Part shown: positions 1 through 6,777 of the stretch, in pieces
Layout: each line of letters opens with the position of its first letter
Position numbering within the stretch: the stretch's first letter is position 1
Made by a program: the position numbers and the translations under genes
The notes under the pieces: model-generated
The model's database searches: none
Told to the model about the DNA's origin: nothing
The model's input: the letters and a program-made list of their open reading frames with translations, nothing else
Source of the DNA: Candidatus Equinaster intestinalis
GTDB taxonomy: Bacteria; Bacillota_A; Clostridia; Oscillospirales; Acutalibacteraceae
Assembly: GCA_018065375.1 (NCBI GenBank)
Contig: JAGHTJ010000085.1
Span: 1-21,127 of the forward strand
Direction: 5' to 3'
Length of the DNA: 21,127 nucleotides

Positions 1-64
1 GCCGGGCGCATTGTGTTTTATAAACACAAAACCGGCAAGGCTTACGCCTTGCCGCCGCCCGCCG
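1..64. other. Structured intergenic sequence with nested inverted repeats
   Basis: This non-coding edge sequence contains two perfect hairpins. One has arms 11-18 and 22-29 (TTGTGTTT/AAACACAA). The other has arms 34-41 and 46-53 (GGCAAGGC/GCCTTGCC) with a TTAC loop. An outer pairing, 3-8 with 56-61 (CGGGCG/CGCCCG), could enclose both and give a three-way junction. Function and strand are unknown. It may be the end of a repeat element, a structured RNA, or a terminator region of the gene beyond the window edge. The left boundary is cut. Confidence 0.35.
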
Positions 65-94
65 AAAAAAAAGGAGGGCAATATTCTGCCCTCC
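65..94 (-). terminator. Rho-independent terminator of the pgk-tpiA-gpmI operon
   Basis: On the minus strand a perfect 8-bp stem (GGAGGGCA/TGCCCTCC, positions 94-87 and 80-73) with a 6-base loop is followed directly by eight T residues (72-65). It begins 11 bases past the gpmI stop codon, so it closes the glycolytic operon. Confidence 0.92.
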
Positions 95-105
95 CTTAAA
101 AATTT

Positions 106-1638
106 TTAAAGTATAATCGACTGACCGGTCATTTCTTCAGGTTGTTTTAAACCGAGCACCTTAATAATTGTAGGCGAAATATCGCAGAGCTTACCGCCCT
201 CGCGAAGCTTACAATCCTTACCGATTACGGCAAAGGGTACGGGGTTGGTGGTGTGCGCGGTAAATGGTGAACCATCGGTATCAACCATTCTGTCGGCGTT
301 TCCGTGGTCGGCAGTAAGGAGCATTACACCGCCCATTTTAAGCACGGAATTTTTAACCCTGCCAACGCAGGTGTCAACCGTTTCAACCGCCTTTACAGCC
401 GCCTGAAATACTCCGGTGTGACCTACCATATCGCAGTTTGCAAAGTTGAGTACAACAACATCGTATTTGCCGCTCTCAATAGCCTCGCATACCTTATCAC
501 AAACCGGCTCTGCGCTCATTTCGGGCTGTAAATCATAGGTTGCAACCTTGGGTGAATTTACGAGAATTCTGTCCTCACCCTTAAACTCAACCTCTCTGCC
601 GCCGTTGAAGAAGAATGTTACGTGAGCATACTTTTCGGTTTCAGCAATACGAAGCTGTGTCATATTCTGGTCGGCAAGGAATTCGCCCAAAGTATTTTTA
701 AGCGACTGCGGACGGAATGCAATATCAACATTCGGCATTGCCGCATCGTACTGTGTCATACAAACATAATAAACCTTTTGCTGACCGCCCTTTCTCTCGA
801 AGCCCGAAAAATCGGGGTCAACGAAGGTACGGGTAATTTCTCTTGCCCTGTCGGGACGGAAATTGAAGAAAATTACGCTATCGCCGGTCTTTATTCTTTC
901 GGTGCCCTCAACAACCGTGGGGAGCACGAATTCATCGGTGATATGCTTGCCATCGGCATCTATTTCGGTGTAAGACTTTCTTACGGCAGCCGCCGCATCG
1001 TCAGTCTGTACGCCTTCGCCGAGCACCAGCGCATCATAGGCTCTGCCGACTCTTTCCCAGCGGTTATCACGGTCCATACCGTAAAATCTGCCCATAACGG
1101 TTGCAATTTTACCCACACCGATTTCCTTTAACTTTTCGTTTGTAAGGTCAATAAAATCTGCCGCAGAGGAGGGCGGAACATCTCTGCCGTCAAGCAGAGC
1201 GTGAATATAAACCCTTTCAATTCCGTTTTTCTTTGCGAGATTTACAAGGGCAAAAAGATGCTCGATATGGCTGTGAACTCCGCCGTTTGAGAGAAGTCCC
1301 ATAAAATGGAGCGCCGAATCGTTTTTCTTTACATTTTCTATCGCCTTAAGGAAAGCCTCATTGGTATAAAAATCACCATCGGCAATAGATTTTGTAATTC
1401 TCGTGAGCTCCTGGTAAACTACCCTGCCGGCTCCGATATTGGTGTGACCTACCTCGCTGTTACCCATCTGACCGTCCGGCAGACCTACATCCATACCCGA
1501 AGCGCCTATCTGTGTGGTGGGGCAGGTTTTGAAAATTTCATCAAGATTGGGGGTTTTGGCTGAATAAATGGCGTTGCCATCGGTAACATCATTAAAACCG
1601 AAACCGTCCATTATAGTTAAAACTACAGGTTTTTTCAT
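106..1638 (-). CDS. gpmI: 2,3-bisphosphoglycerate-independent phosphoglycerate mutase
   Basis: This enzyme interconverts 3-phosphoglycerate and 2-phosphoglycerate in lower glycolysis, using two Mn2+ ions and a phosphoserine intermediate. At 510 residues it matches the usual family length. The N-terminal metal site shows as MDGFG (residues 10-14). The catalytic serine lies in GQMGNSEVGH, with Ser61 as the likely nucleophile. The second metal-binding segment TADHGNADRM is near the C-terminus. The ATG overlaps the tpiA stop codon by one base (TAATG), so the two are probably translationally coupled. The ribosome-binding sequence (AAAGGC-like) lies inside the end of tpiA and is modest. The gene is last in the pgk-tpiA-gpmI operon and is followed by a strong terminator. 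Enolase is not adjacent. Confidence 0.97.
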   Translation of the reverse strand: MKKPVVLTIMDGFGFNDVTDGNAIYSAKTPNLDEIFKTCPTTQIGASGMDVGLPDGQMGNSEVGHTNIGAGRVVYQELTRITKSIADGDFYTNEAFLKAIENVKKNDSALHFMGLLSNGGVHSHIEHLFALVNLAKKNGIERVYIHALLDGRDVPPSSAADFIDLTNEKLKEIGVGKIATVMGRFYGMDRDNRWERVGRAYDALVLGEGVQTDDAAAAVRKSYTEIDADGKHITDEFVLPTVVEGTERIKTGDSVIFFNFRPDRAREITRTFVDPDFSGFERKGGQQKVYYVCMTQYDAAMPNVDIAFRPQSLKNTLGEFLADQNMTQLRIAETEKYAHVTFFFNGGREVEFKGEDRILVNSPKVATYDLQPEMSAEPVCDKVCEAIESGKYDVVVLNFANCDMVGHTGVFQAAVKAVETVDTCVGRVKNSVLKMGGVMLLTADHGNADRMVDTDGSPFTAHTTNPVPFAVIGKDCKLREGGKLCDISPTIIKVLGLKQPEEMTGQSIIL

Positions 1639-2405
1639 TATTTTGATGCCGCCTTTACAATTATTGAGAAATCCTCGGCTTTAAGTGACGCACCGCCGAT
1701 AAGTCCGCCGTCAACATTTACCTTTGAAAGCAATTCATCGGCATTTTTGGCATTCATCGAGCCGCCGTATTGTACGGTTACACCATTCGCCGCTTCTTCA
1801 CCGAAAGCCTCGGCAATGGCAGAGCGTACAAATCCGTTGCCCTCGTCAGCCTGCTCGGCAGTAGCGGTAACGCCGGTGCCGATTGCCCAAACGGGCTCAT
1901 AGGCTATAATAACATTTTTGAGCTGTTCCTTTGTTACACCGGTAAGAGCCATTTTAGTCTGGAATTTAAGAAGAGTTTCGGTATAGCCGAGCTCTCTTTG
2001 CTCAAGTGTTTCGCCAACGCAAACTATTGCCTTAAGACCTGCATTCAAAGCCGCAAGGGTGCGAAGATTAACGGTCTGGTCGGTTTCACCGAAATAGGTT
2101 CTTCTCTCGCTGTGACCGATTACTACATACTCAACACCTGCGGCTGTAAGCATCTCTGCCGAAATTTCACCGGTATAAGCGCCCGAAGCCTTGAAATGCA
2201 CATTTTCTGCACCGATTTTAATATTTGAACCCTTTGCTGCCTCTACTGCGGCGGCAACATCAATAAAGGGTACACAAAGCACTACATCGCAATCTGCATC
2301 CTTTACGAGGGGCTTCATTTCATTTATGAGCTCGGTGGTTTGTGCAGGGGTTTTATTCATTTTCCAGTTACCTGCTATAACTGCTTTTCTGTTTTTCTTA
2401 TCCAT
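1638..2405 (-). CDS. tpiA: Triosephosphate isomerase
   Basis: A cytosolic TIM-barrel enzyme that interconverts dihydroxyacetone phosphate and glyceraldehyde 3-phosphate. Its 255 residues are normal for the family. The catalytic lysine is in GNWKMN (Lys15), the electrophilic histidine in IGHSERR (His98), the catalytic base in AYEPVWAIGTG (Glu170), and the phosphate-binding loop in YGGSMN near residue 213. The start has a good ribosome-binding site (GAAAGGAAG) about 8 bases upstream. It lies 52 bases downstream of pgk. That gap contains a hairpin followed by a T-run, which probably lowers expression of tpiA and gpmI relative to pgk. Confidence 0.97.
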   Translation of the reverse strand: MDKKNRKAVIAGNWKMNKTPAQTTELINEMKPLVKDADCDVVLCVPFIDVAAAVEAAKGSNIKIGAENVHFKASGAYTGEISAEMLTAAGVEYVVIGHSERRTYFGETDQTVNLRTLAALNAGLKAIVCVGETLEQRELGYTETLLKFQTKMALTGVTKEQLKNVIIAYEPVWAIGTGVTATAEQADEGNGFVRSAIAEAFGEEAANGVTVQYGGSMNAKNADELLSKVNVDGGLIGGASLKAEDFSIIVKAASK

Positions 2406-2419
2406 TTTTATCTTCCTTT

Positions 2420-2452
2420 CTCAAAAATCAGCACGGCAGTAAGCCGTGCTGA
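2420..2452 (-). terminator. Terminator-like attenuator hairpin between pgk and tpiA
   Basis: On the minus strand a perfect 10-bp stem (2452-2443 with 2437-2428, TCAGCACGGC/GCCGTGCTGA) has a 5-base loop and is followed by TTTTTGAG. It sits between the pgk stop codon and the tpiA ribosome-binding site. It has the form of an intrinsic terminator. Because tpiA has no obvious promoter of its own, partial termination or a 3' end that stabilises pgk mRNA is the likely role. Confidence 0.7.
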
Positions 2453-2457
2453 AATGA

Positions 2458-3762
2458 TTAGTCTTTATTGTTGAGAGCCGCAATACCGGGAAGCTCTTTA
2501 CCCTCTAAAAATTCGAGTGAAGCGCCGCCGCCGGTTGAAATGTGGGTCATCTTATCAGCATAGCCGAGCTTCTGAACAGCCGCTGCGCTGTCGCCGCCGC
2601 CGATAATCGAAATAGCTCCCGATTCGGCTACTGCCTTTGCTACCTCTTCGGTACCTGCCGCAAAGTTCTTCCACTCCGAAACACCCATAGGTCCGTTCCA
2701 GATAACTGTTCCGGCTCCTGCAATGGTCTTCGAGAAGAGCTCACGTGTAACAGGTCCTATATCGAGACCCATCCAGCCGTCCGGAATAGAATCGGAATAG
2801 ATGGTCATATAAAGTGTATCCTCGGTGTACTCTCTGCCTACTACATTATCAACCGGGATAAGGAAGTTTACACCCTTTTCACGTGCCTTTGCCATAAGGT
2901 CAAGAGCAAGCTGAAGCTTATCGTCCTCACAAATCGAAGTACCGATTGTGCAACCGAGAGCCTTAAAGAAGGTGTAAGCCATACCGCCGCCGATGATAAG
3001 TGTATCAACCTTATCAATGAGGTTTTCGATAACACCGATTTTATCCGATACCTTTGCGCCGCCGAGAACTGCAACGAAGGGACGAACCGGATTTTCAAGA
3101 GCGCCACCCATTACGGAAATCTCTTTCTGAATGAGGTAACCGCAAACTGCCGGCAGATAATCTGCAACACCTGCTGTTGAAGCGTGTGCACGGTGAGCAG
3201 TACCGAATGCATCGTTTACGAAAATATCAGCCATAGAAGCAAGCTCTTTTGCAAATGTGGGGTCGTTCTTGGTTTCTCTTGCATCGAAACGAACATTTTC
3301 GATAAGAACGGCTTTACCGTTTGTAAGAGCGGCAACCTTTGCCTTGGCATCTTCGCCGATAATATCTGCCGCGAAGGTAACCTTACCGTCTAAATACTCA
3401 TTGAGCTTATCTGCAACCGGCTTTAAGGTGAACTTTTGAGCATCTTCAGCCTTTGCCTTTTCAAGATATTTCTGTGTAGCGGCCGCCTTCTCCTCCTCGG
3501 GGAGAGCCTCTACTGCCTTCTTTTCCTTTTTAGAAAGACCGAAGCCTTCGGTGAAAATGCTGTGCGGCTTACCCATGTGTGAGCAAAGGATAACCTGCGC
3601 ATCATGCTCGAGCAAATATTTAATGGTGGGCAAAGCGCCGATTATACGGGTTTCACTTGTAATTTTGCCGTCCTTCATCGGCACATTGAAATCACAGCGA
3701 ACAAGAACCTTCTTGCCTGCAACATCAATGTCTTCAATAGTTTTCTTTTTAAGAGCGTCCAT
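2458..3762 (-). CDS. pgk: Phosphoglycerate kinase
   Basis: Transfers phosphate from 1,3-bisphosphoglycerate to ADP, the first ATP-yielding step of glycolysis. Recognisable segments are [16 protein letters not shown] (N-terminal substrate site), [53 protein letters not shown] and [13 protein letters not shown] (nucleotide site). A start three codons upstream is possible (position 3771). However, the ribosome-binding sequence AAAGGA overlaps that ATG and sits 9 bases before the ATG at 3762, so I chose 3762 (434 residues). This is about 35-40 residues longer than usual. The extra length is a Lys/Glu/Ala-rich segment at about residues 67-111, between the SHMGKP loop and LKPVADKL. First gene of the operon; gap is not next to it. 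Confidence 0.96.
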   Translation of the reverse strand: MDALKKKTIEDIDVAGKKVLVRCDFNVPMKDGKITSETRIIGALPTIKYLLEHDAQVILCSHMGKPHSIFTEGFGLSKKEKKAVEALPEEEKAAATQKYLEKAKAEDAQKFTLKPVADKLNEYLDGKVTFAADIIGEDAKAKVAALTNGKAVLIENVRFDARETKNDPTFAKELASMADIFVNDAFGTAHRAHASTAGVADYLPAVCGYLIQKEISVMGGALENPVRPFVAVLGGAKVSDKIGVIENLIDKVDTLIIGGGMAYTFFKALGCTIGTSICEDDKLQLALDLMAKAREKGVNFLIPVDNVVGREYTEDTLYMTIYSDSIPDGWMGLDIGPVTRELFSKTIAGAGTVIWNGPMGVSEWKNFAAGTEEVAKAVAESGAISIIGGGDSAAAVQKLGYADKMTHISTGGGASLEFLEGKELPGIAALNNKD

Positions 3763-3806
3763 AAAAAACATCCTTTCAGTATTTAAAGTAACTGTTATAC
3801 CTTATT

Positions 3807-3834
3807 ATTGTACCACAATTTTGCGGATTTTCAA
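3807..3834 (-). promoter_or_regulatory. SigA-type promoter of pgk-tpiA-gpmI
   Basis: Minus-strand TTGAAA (3834-3829) and TACAAT (3812-3807) are separated by 16 bases. The -10 is preceded by TGG, giving an extended -10 (TGnTACAAT). The predicted transcription start is near 3800, about 38 bases upstream of the chosen pgk start. Confidence 0.7.
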
Positions 3835-3860
3835 TATTTTTCTTAAAAATTGTTAAATTT

Positions 3861-4355
3861 TTACCAATGATAATTATGAAGCTGACCGAAATTCTGAAGC
3901 TCGGGATAATTCCACTGACGAAGCACCTCATAAACGCCTATCGCAACCGAGTTTGAAAGGTTTAAGCTTCTCGCATCGCTTATCATGGGTATTCTTACAC
4001 ACCTATCCCGGTTTTGAAGCAAAAGTTCCTCGGGAAGCCCCTTTGTTTCCTTGCCGAAAAAAAGATAGCAGTTATCGGGGTATTCTATCTCGGTATGGGT
4101 GTGAAGTGCCTTGGTTGTGAAGAAGAAAAACTCGCCGCTGTTTTTTGCGAAAAAGTCCTCTAAATTATCATAATATGTTATATCGAGATACTGCCAATAA
4201 TCGAGCCCCGCCCTTTTAAGCTTTTTATCGTCTATCGTAAAGCCCATAGGACCTACAAGATGAAGCCTTGCTCCGGTTGCCGCGCAGGTGCGGGCAACAT
4301 TGCCGGTGTTCTGCGGTATCTCGGGCTCTACCATTACTATATTTATACTTGCCAT
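3861..4355 (-). CDS. trmL: tRNA (cytidine/uridine-34 2'-O)-methyltransferase, SpoU/TrmL family
   Basis: A SAM-dependent trefoil-knot (SPOUT) methylase expected to 2'-O-methylate the wobble base of tRNA-Leu(CmAA) and tRNA-Leu(cmnm5UmAA). Its 164 residues fit the short TrmL form without an RNA-binding extension. Conserved parts are EPEIPQNTGNVART near the N-terminus, FFGKETKGLPEELL (motif 2), and RIPM followed by RSLNLSNSVAIGVYEVLRQ (motif 3, knot and SAM site). The ribosome-binding site AAGGAGGG is strong. A tRNA-Leu(CAA), a standard TrmL substrate, is encoded about 7 kb away, which is probably coincidence. The gene has its own promoter; no strong terminator separates it from pgk, only an A/T-only stem at about 3839-3860. 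Confidence 0.93.
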   Translation of the reverse strand: MASINIVMVEPEIPQNTGNVARTCAATGARLHLVGPMGFTIDDKKLKRAGLDYWQYLDITYYDNLEDFFAKNSGEFFFFTTKALHTHTEIEYPDNCYLFFGKETKGLPEELLLQNRDRCVRIPMISDARSLNLSNSVAIGVYEVLRQWNYPELQNFGQLHNYHW

Positions 4356-4373
4356 AAAATCCCTCCTTAAAAT

Positions 4374-4401
4374 ATAATACCCTTAAATTTAAACTTGTCA
4401 A
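4374..4401 (-). promoter_or_regulatory. Promoter of trmL, overlapping the divergent promoter
   Basis: Minus-strand TTGACA (4401-4396) and TATTAT (4379-4374) with a 16-base spacer. The -35 hexamer lies almost exactly on the -35 hexamer of the plus-strand promoter at 4395-4423. Confidence 0.72.
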
Positions 4402-4423
4402 GCGGATAATAATAATGTATAAT
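4395..4423 (+). promoter_or_regulatory. Promoter of the membrane protein gene at 4442
   Basis: TTGTCA (4395-4400), a 17-base spacer, and consensus TATAAT (4418-4423). The predicted transcription start, about 4430, falls at the GAGGTG ribosome-binding sequence. This gives an unusually short leader of about 12 bases and rules out the in-frame ATG at 4415, which overlaps the -10 box. Confidence 0.78.
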
Positions 4424-4441
4424 ATGTGCGAGGTGAAAACA

Positions 4442-5017
4442 ATGCAAAATGAAAATCTTTTAAAGATGGTGCGGGATTATCAGTACAAAAAATCCATCTG
4501 CTATCCCAAAACTCATGAAAGAATATACTGTAATCTTCGCATATACTATATACTTGCCTTTGCCTATCTTATTATCGTTTCGGCTATTCTCATTATGGGG
4601 CTTGCCTTTACAAAGGCCAGTGATAAAAGTTATCTTATAAATACCTGCATAGCATCTGCGCTTTATACGGCGGCATTCGTTCTTATGTTTTTCAAGAGGG
4701 ATTTAATAGGACTAATACTCAATATTGCCGCTACATTTTTTAAGGCGCTTCCCCTTATACCCACACAGATACTTAATGCAGATGTTGTGGATATTAAGCC
4801 GGCGTTTTATTGGGAGCATCTTCTCCCCGTAGTTCTGCTTTTTATCGGAAGTATATGGATGAGCATTATTTCCACGAGGGAAAGACGGCTTGTTCGCAGG
4901 GATAAAAAAATAGTTTTAACCAATCTTTATAATGAGCATCATACCGAGGATATGAGCGAGGAAGACTGGGAAAACTTTGTGAATAACTACATTTCAAACT
5001 ACAAGGAAAAATACTGA
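4442..5017 (+). CDS. Unrecognised four-helix integral membrane protein
   Basis: I do not recognise this 191-residue protein. The start at 4442 is chosen because GAGGTG lies 6 bases upstream and the longer in-frame start at 4415 overlaps the -10 box. The N-terminal ~30 residues are charged and cytoplasmic-looking. Four hydrophobic stretches follow: around YYILAFAYLIIVSAILIMG, INTCIASALYTAAFVLMFF, LIGLILNIAATFFKALPLI and LLPVVLLFIGSIWMSII. Then comes a basic turn (RERRLVRRDKK) and an acidic, aromatic C-terminal tail (DMSEEDWENFVNNYI). The positive residues after the last helix suggest both ends are cytoplasmic. It is a single-gene unit with its own promoter and terminator, divergent from trmL. 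It could be a small stress or envelope membrane protein; no function is assigned. Confidence 0.85.
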   Translation: MQNENLLKMVRDYQYKKSICYPKTHERIYCNLRIYYILAFAYLIIVSAILIMGLAFTKASDKSYLINTCIASALYTAAFVLMFFKRDLIGLILNIAATFFKALPLIPTQILNADVVDIKPAFYWEHLLPVVLLFIGSIWMSIISTRERRLVRRDKKIVLTNLYNEHHTEDMSEEDWENFVNNYISNYKEKY

Positions 5018-5024
5018 AAAACCG

Positions 5025-5055
5025 GGTCCCGAAGCAATTCGGGGCCTTTCTTTTT
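5025..5055 (+). terminator. Terminator after the membrane protein gene
   Basis: A 9-bp stem (GGTCCCGAA at 5025-5033 with TTCGGGGCC at 5038-5046, one G-U pair) closed by a GCAA tetraloop of the GNRA type is followed by TTTCTTTTT. It starts 8 bases after the stop codon. Confidence 0.88.
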
Positions 5056-5097
5056 CGGGAAAGGTCAGAGAAAGTCAAAAAAATTTTCAAAAAACTA

Positions 5098-5125
5098 TTG
5101 ACTTTTCGGAAAAGGCGGATATAAT
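5098..5125 (+). promoter_or_regulatory. SigA promoter of the hrcA-grpE-dnaK-dnaJ operon
   Basis: TTGACT (5098-5103), a 16-base spacer, and TATAAT (5120-5125). The predicted start is near 5132, immediately before the CIRCE operator, which is the usual arrangement for HrcA repression. Confidence 0.85.
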
Positions 5126-5133
5126 AAGAATTG

Positions 5134-5160
5134 TTAGCACTCGAAGTGTTAGAGTGCTAA
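5134..5160 (+). promoter_or_regulatory. CIRCE operator (HrcA binding site)
   Basis: A perfect inverted repeat TTAGCACTC (5134-5142), 9-base spacer, GAGTGCTAA (5152-5160), identical to the CIRCE consensus. It lies at the predicted transcription start, between promoter and hrcA, so HrcA should repress its own operon at normal temperature. No second CIRCE was seen in the window. Confidence 0.98.
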
Positions 5161-5180
5161 AAGGAAAACGGGGTGGGAAA

Positions 5181-6212
5181 ATGGAACTTACTTTAAGGCA
5201 GAAAGCTATACTTGCCGAAATCGTAAAACTGCATATTGCGGGCGGCGAGCCCATCGGCTCAAAGCTTTTGTGCGAGGTTTTGTCGGACGCACCCTCAAGT
5301 GCAACCCTCCGTAACGAAATGAGCACCCTCTGCCTTTTGGGTCTTCTTGAGCAGCCCCACACCTCGGCAGGCAGAATACCTACCGCCGCAGGATATAAAA
5401 TGTATATAGAAAGCCTTATGAACGAAAACAAGGCAAGCGAGGAAATTCGCAGGTATATAGATGAGGCTCTCGAATCTGCGGAGTCTGACCCCGAAAAGCT
5501 TCCCGAATACGCCGGCAAGGCGCTCAATAATATAACCGGTCTTCCGGTTCTTGCCGCCGATATTTCCCTGCACGGACCCAAAATAAAACGTGTTGAGCTT
5601 TTGCCGCTCGGAAGTAACGTTGCTATGATGGTGCTTATAACATCGGACGGTAAAACAAGAAGCCGCCTCTGCCATTCGGATAAGCCAATCAGCCGGCATA
5701 TAATCCACAGCTTTAATTCTGTTGCAGAAAAAAAGGTTCTCGGCAGATTCACGAGCGACCTCTCCCCCGCTTATATGCAGAATGCCATTTTGGAATACGG
5801 TATCGAATCATTTACGCTTATGCCGCTTTTTTCGGCGCTTAACAGTATGATTAAGGATATTGAGCAATCGGCAGTAAGCATTGTCGGGCAGTCTACACTT
5901 TTCGGGTCTTCCTTTGAAACACGCGAAGCCGAAAAGATAATTTCGCTGATAAATAAACGCGAAACTCTTATGTCACTTTTTAACGGAGATAATCTTACCG
6001 GGGTGGTTTTCGGAGGAGAAACACAGTTTTCGGCACTCAAGCCCTCAAGTATAGTCTTCGCAAAATACAACGCCGGAAATAACTCGCAGGGCTGTATCGG
6101 AGTTATAGGACCTATGCGAATGTCCTACGAGCAGATAATACCGAGCATTGAATACACCGCAAAACGTATGAACGAGCTGCTTTCGAATGCGCTTTGCAGT
6201 ATGGAGGAATAA
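5181..6212 (+). CDS. hrcA: Heat-inducible transcription repressor HrcA
   Basis: HrcA binds CIRCE and represses the class I heat-shock genes; in characterised relatives GroEL helps it fold. The protein is 343 residues from the ATG at 5181, the usual family length. An in-frame GTG at 5154 lies inside the CIRCE operator and is implausible. The N-terminal winged helix shows as LTLRQKAILAEIVKLHIAGG, GEPIGSKLL and SATLRNEMSTL, followed by LLEQPHTSAGRIPTAAGYKMY, which is characteristic of HrcA. The C-terminal part holds the GAF-like domain and ends with GVIGPMRMSYEQIIPSIEY, also typical. The ribosome-binding region is GGGGTGGG, 4-5 bases before the ATG. First gene of the operon; the gap to grpE is one base. 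Confidence 0.97.
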   Translation: MELTLRQKAILAEIVKLHIAGGEPIGSKLLCEVLSDAPSSATLRNEMSTLCLLGLLEQPHTSAGRIPTAAGYKMYIESLMNENKASEEIRRYIDEALESAESDPEKLPEYAGKALNNITGLPVLAADISLHGPKIKRVELLPLGSNVAMMVLITSDGKTRSRLCHSDKPISRHIIHSFNSVAEKKVLGRFTSDLSPAYMQNAILEYGIESFTLMPLFSALNSMIKDIEQSAVSIVGQSTLFGSSFETREAEKIISLINKRETLMSLFNGDNLTGVVFGGETQFSALKPSSIVFAKYNAGNNSQGCIGVIGPMRMSYEQIIPSIEYTAKRMNELLSNALCSMEE

Positions 6213-6213
6213 A

Positions 6214-6747
6214 ATGTCAGAAGAAGCAAAAAAGGAACAGGTTGCAGAAGAAAAAGAAGCTCCCGTTTCAAAACCCAAATCGGAAAAACCGAAAAAGAAC
6301 AAAAAAGATGATGAAATCACAAAATTAAAGGCAAAAATAGAAGAGGAACACAATCTTCTTTTACGCACTGCCGCAGAGTTCGATAATTACAAAAAGCGGA
6401 CCGACAGAGAAAAACTTTCGGTAGGCGAATATGCCAAGGCAGATGTAATTAAAAAGCTTCTGCCGATTATCGACAATATTGAGCGTGCAGGCGAGCCGAA
6501 CCTCGAAAATCCCGATTATATTAAGGGCATCGAGCTTATCACAAAGCAGTTTTCCTCCCTTGCACAAACACTCGGTATCACACCGATTGCTTCTCCGGGA
6601 GATACATTCGACCCCAATCTTCACGAAGCCGTAATGCACGTAGAAGATGAAAGTTTGGGAGAAAATGTAATAGCACAGGTTTTACAGCAGGGCTACAAAA
6701 TCGGAGATACGGTTATCCGTACGGCGATGGTAAGCGTTGCAAACTAA
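6214..6747 (+). CDS. grpE: Nucleotide exchange factor GrpE
   Basis: GrpE is the dimeric co-chaperone that releases ADP from DnaK. It has 177 residues from the ATG at 6214, where GGAGGA (inside the last hrcA codons) is the ribosome-binding site. A longer in-frame start at 6187 within hrcA is unlikely. The first ~35 residues are Lys/Glu/Pro-rich and disordered. A long charged coiled coil follows (around ITKLKAKIEEEHNLLLRTAAEFDNYKKR), then the C-terminal beta domain with the GrpE signature GDTFDPNLHEAVMHVED and QQGYKIGDTVIRTAMV. It lies between hrcA and dnaK, which is standard order. Confidence 0.97.
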   Translation: MSEEAKKEQVAEEKEAPVSKPKSEKPKKNKKDDEITKLKAKIEEEHNLLLRTAAEFDNYKKRTDREKLSVGEYAKADVIKKLLPIIDNIERAGEPNLENPDYIKGIELITKQFSSLAQTLGITPIASPGDTFDPNLHEAVMHVEDESLGENVIAQVLQQGYKIGDTVIRTAMVSVAN

Positions 6748-6777
6748 CATATAAAAAATCATAAAGGAGTAAATATT

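Noticed and set aside
622..1131. 169-codon plus-strand open frame opposite gpmI
   Set aside because: It is a shadow of gpmI codon usage, with no ribosome-binding site or recognisable protein pattern, and gpmI on the other strand is certain.
3839..3862. Terminator for trmL
   Set aside because: Only an A/T-only stem (AAAAATT/AATTTTT) is present. It is too weak to claim.
5087..5752. 221-codon minus-strand open frame opposite hrcA
   Set aside because: It runs across the CIRCE operator and hrcA promoter, is Ser/Arg/Leu-rich as antisense frames often are, and has no start signals.
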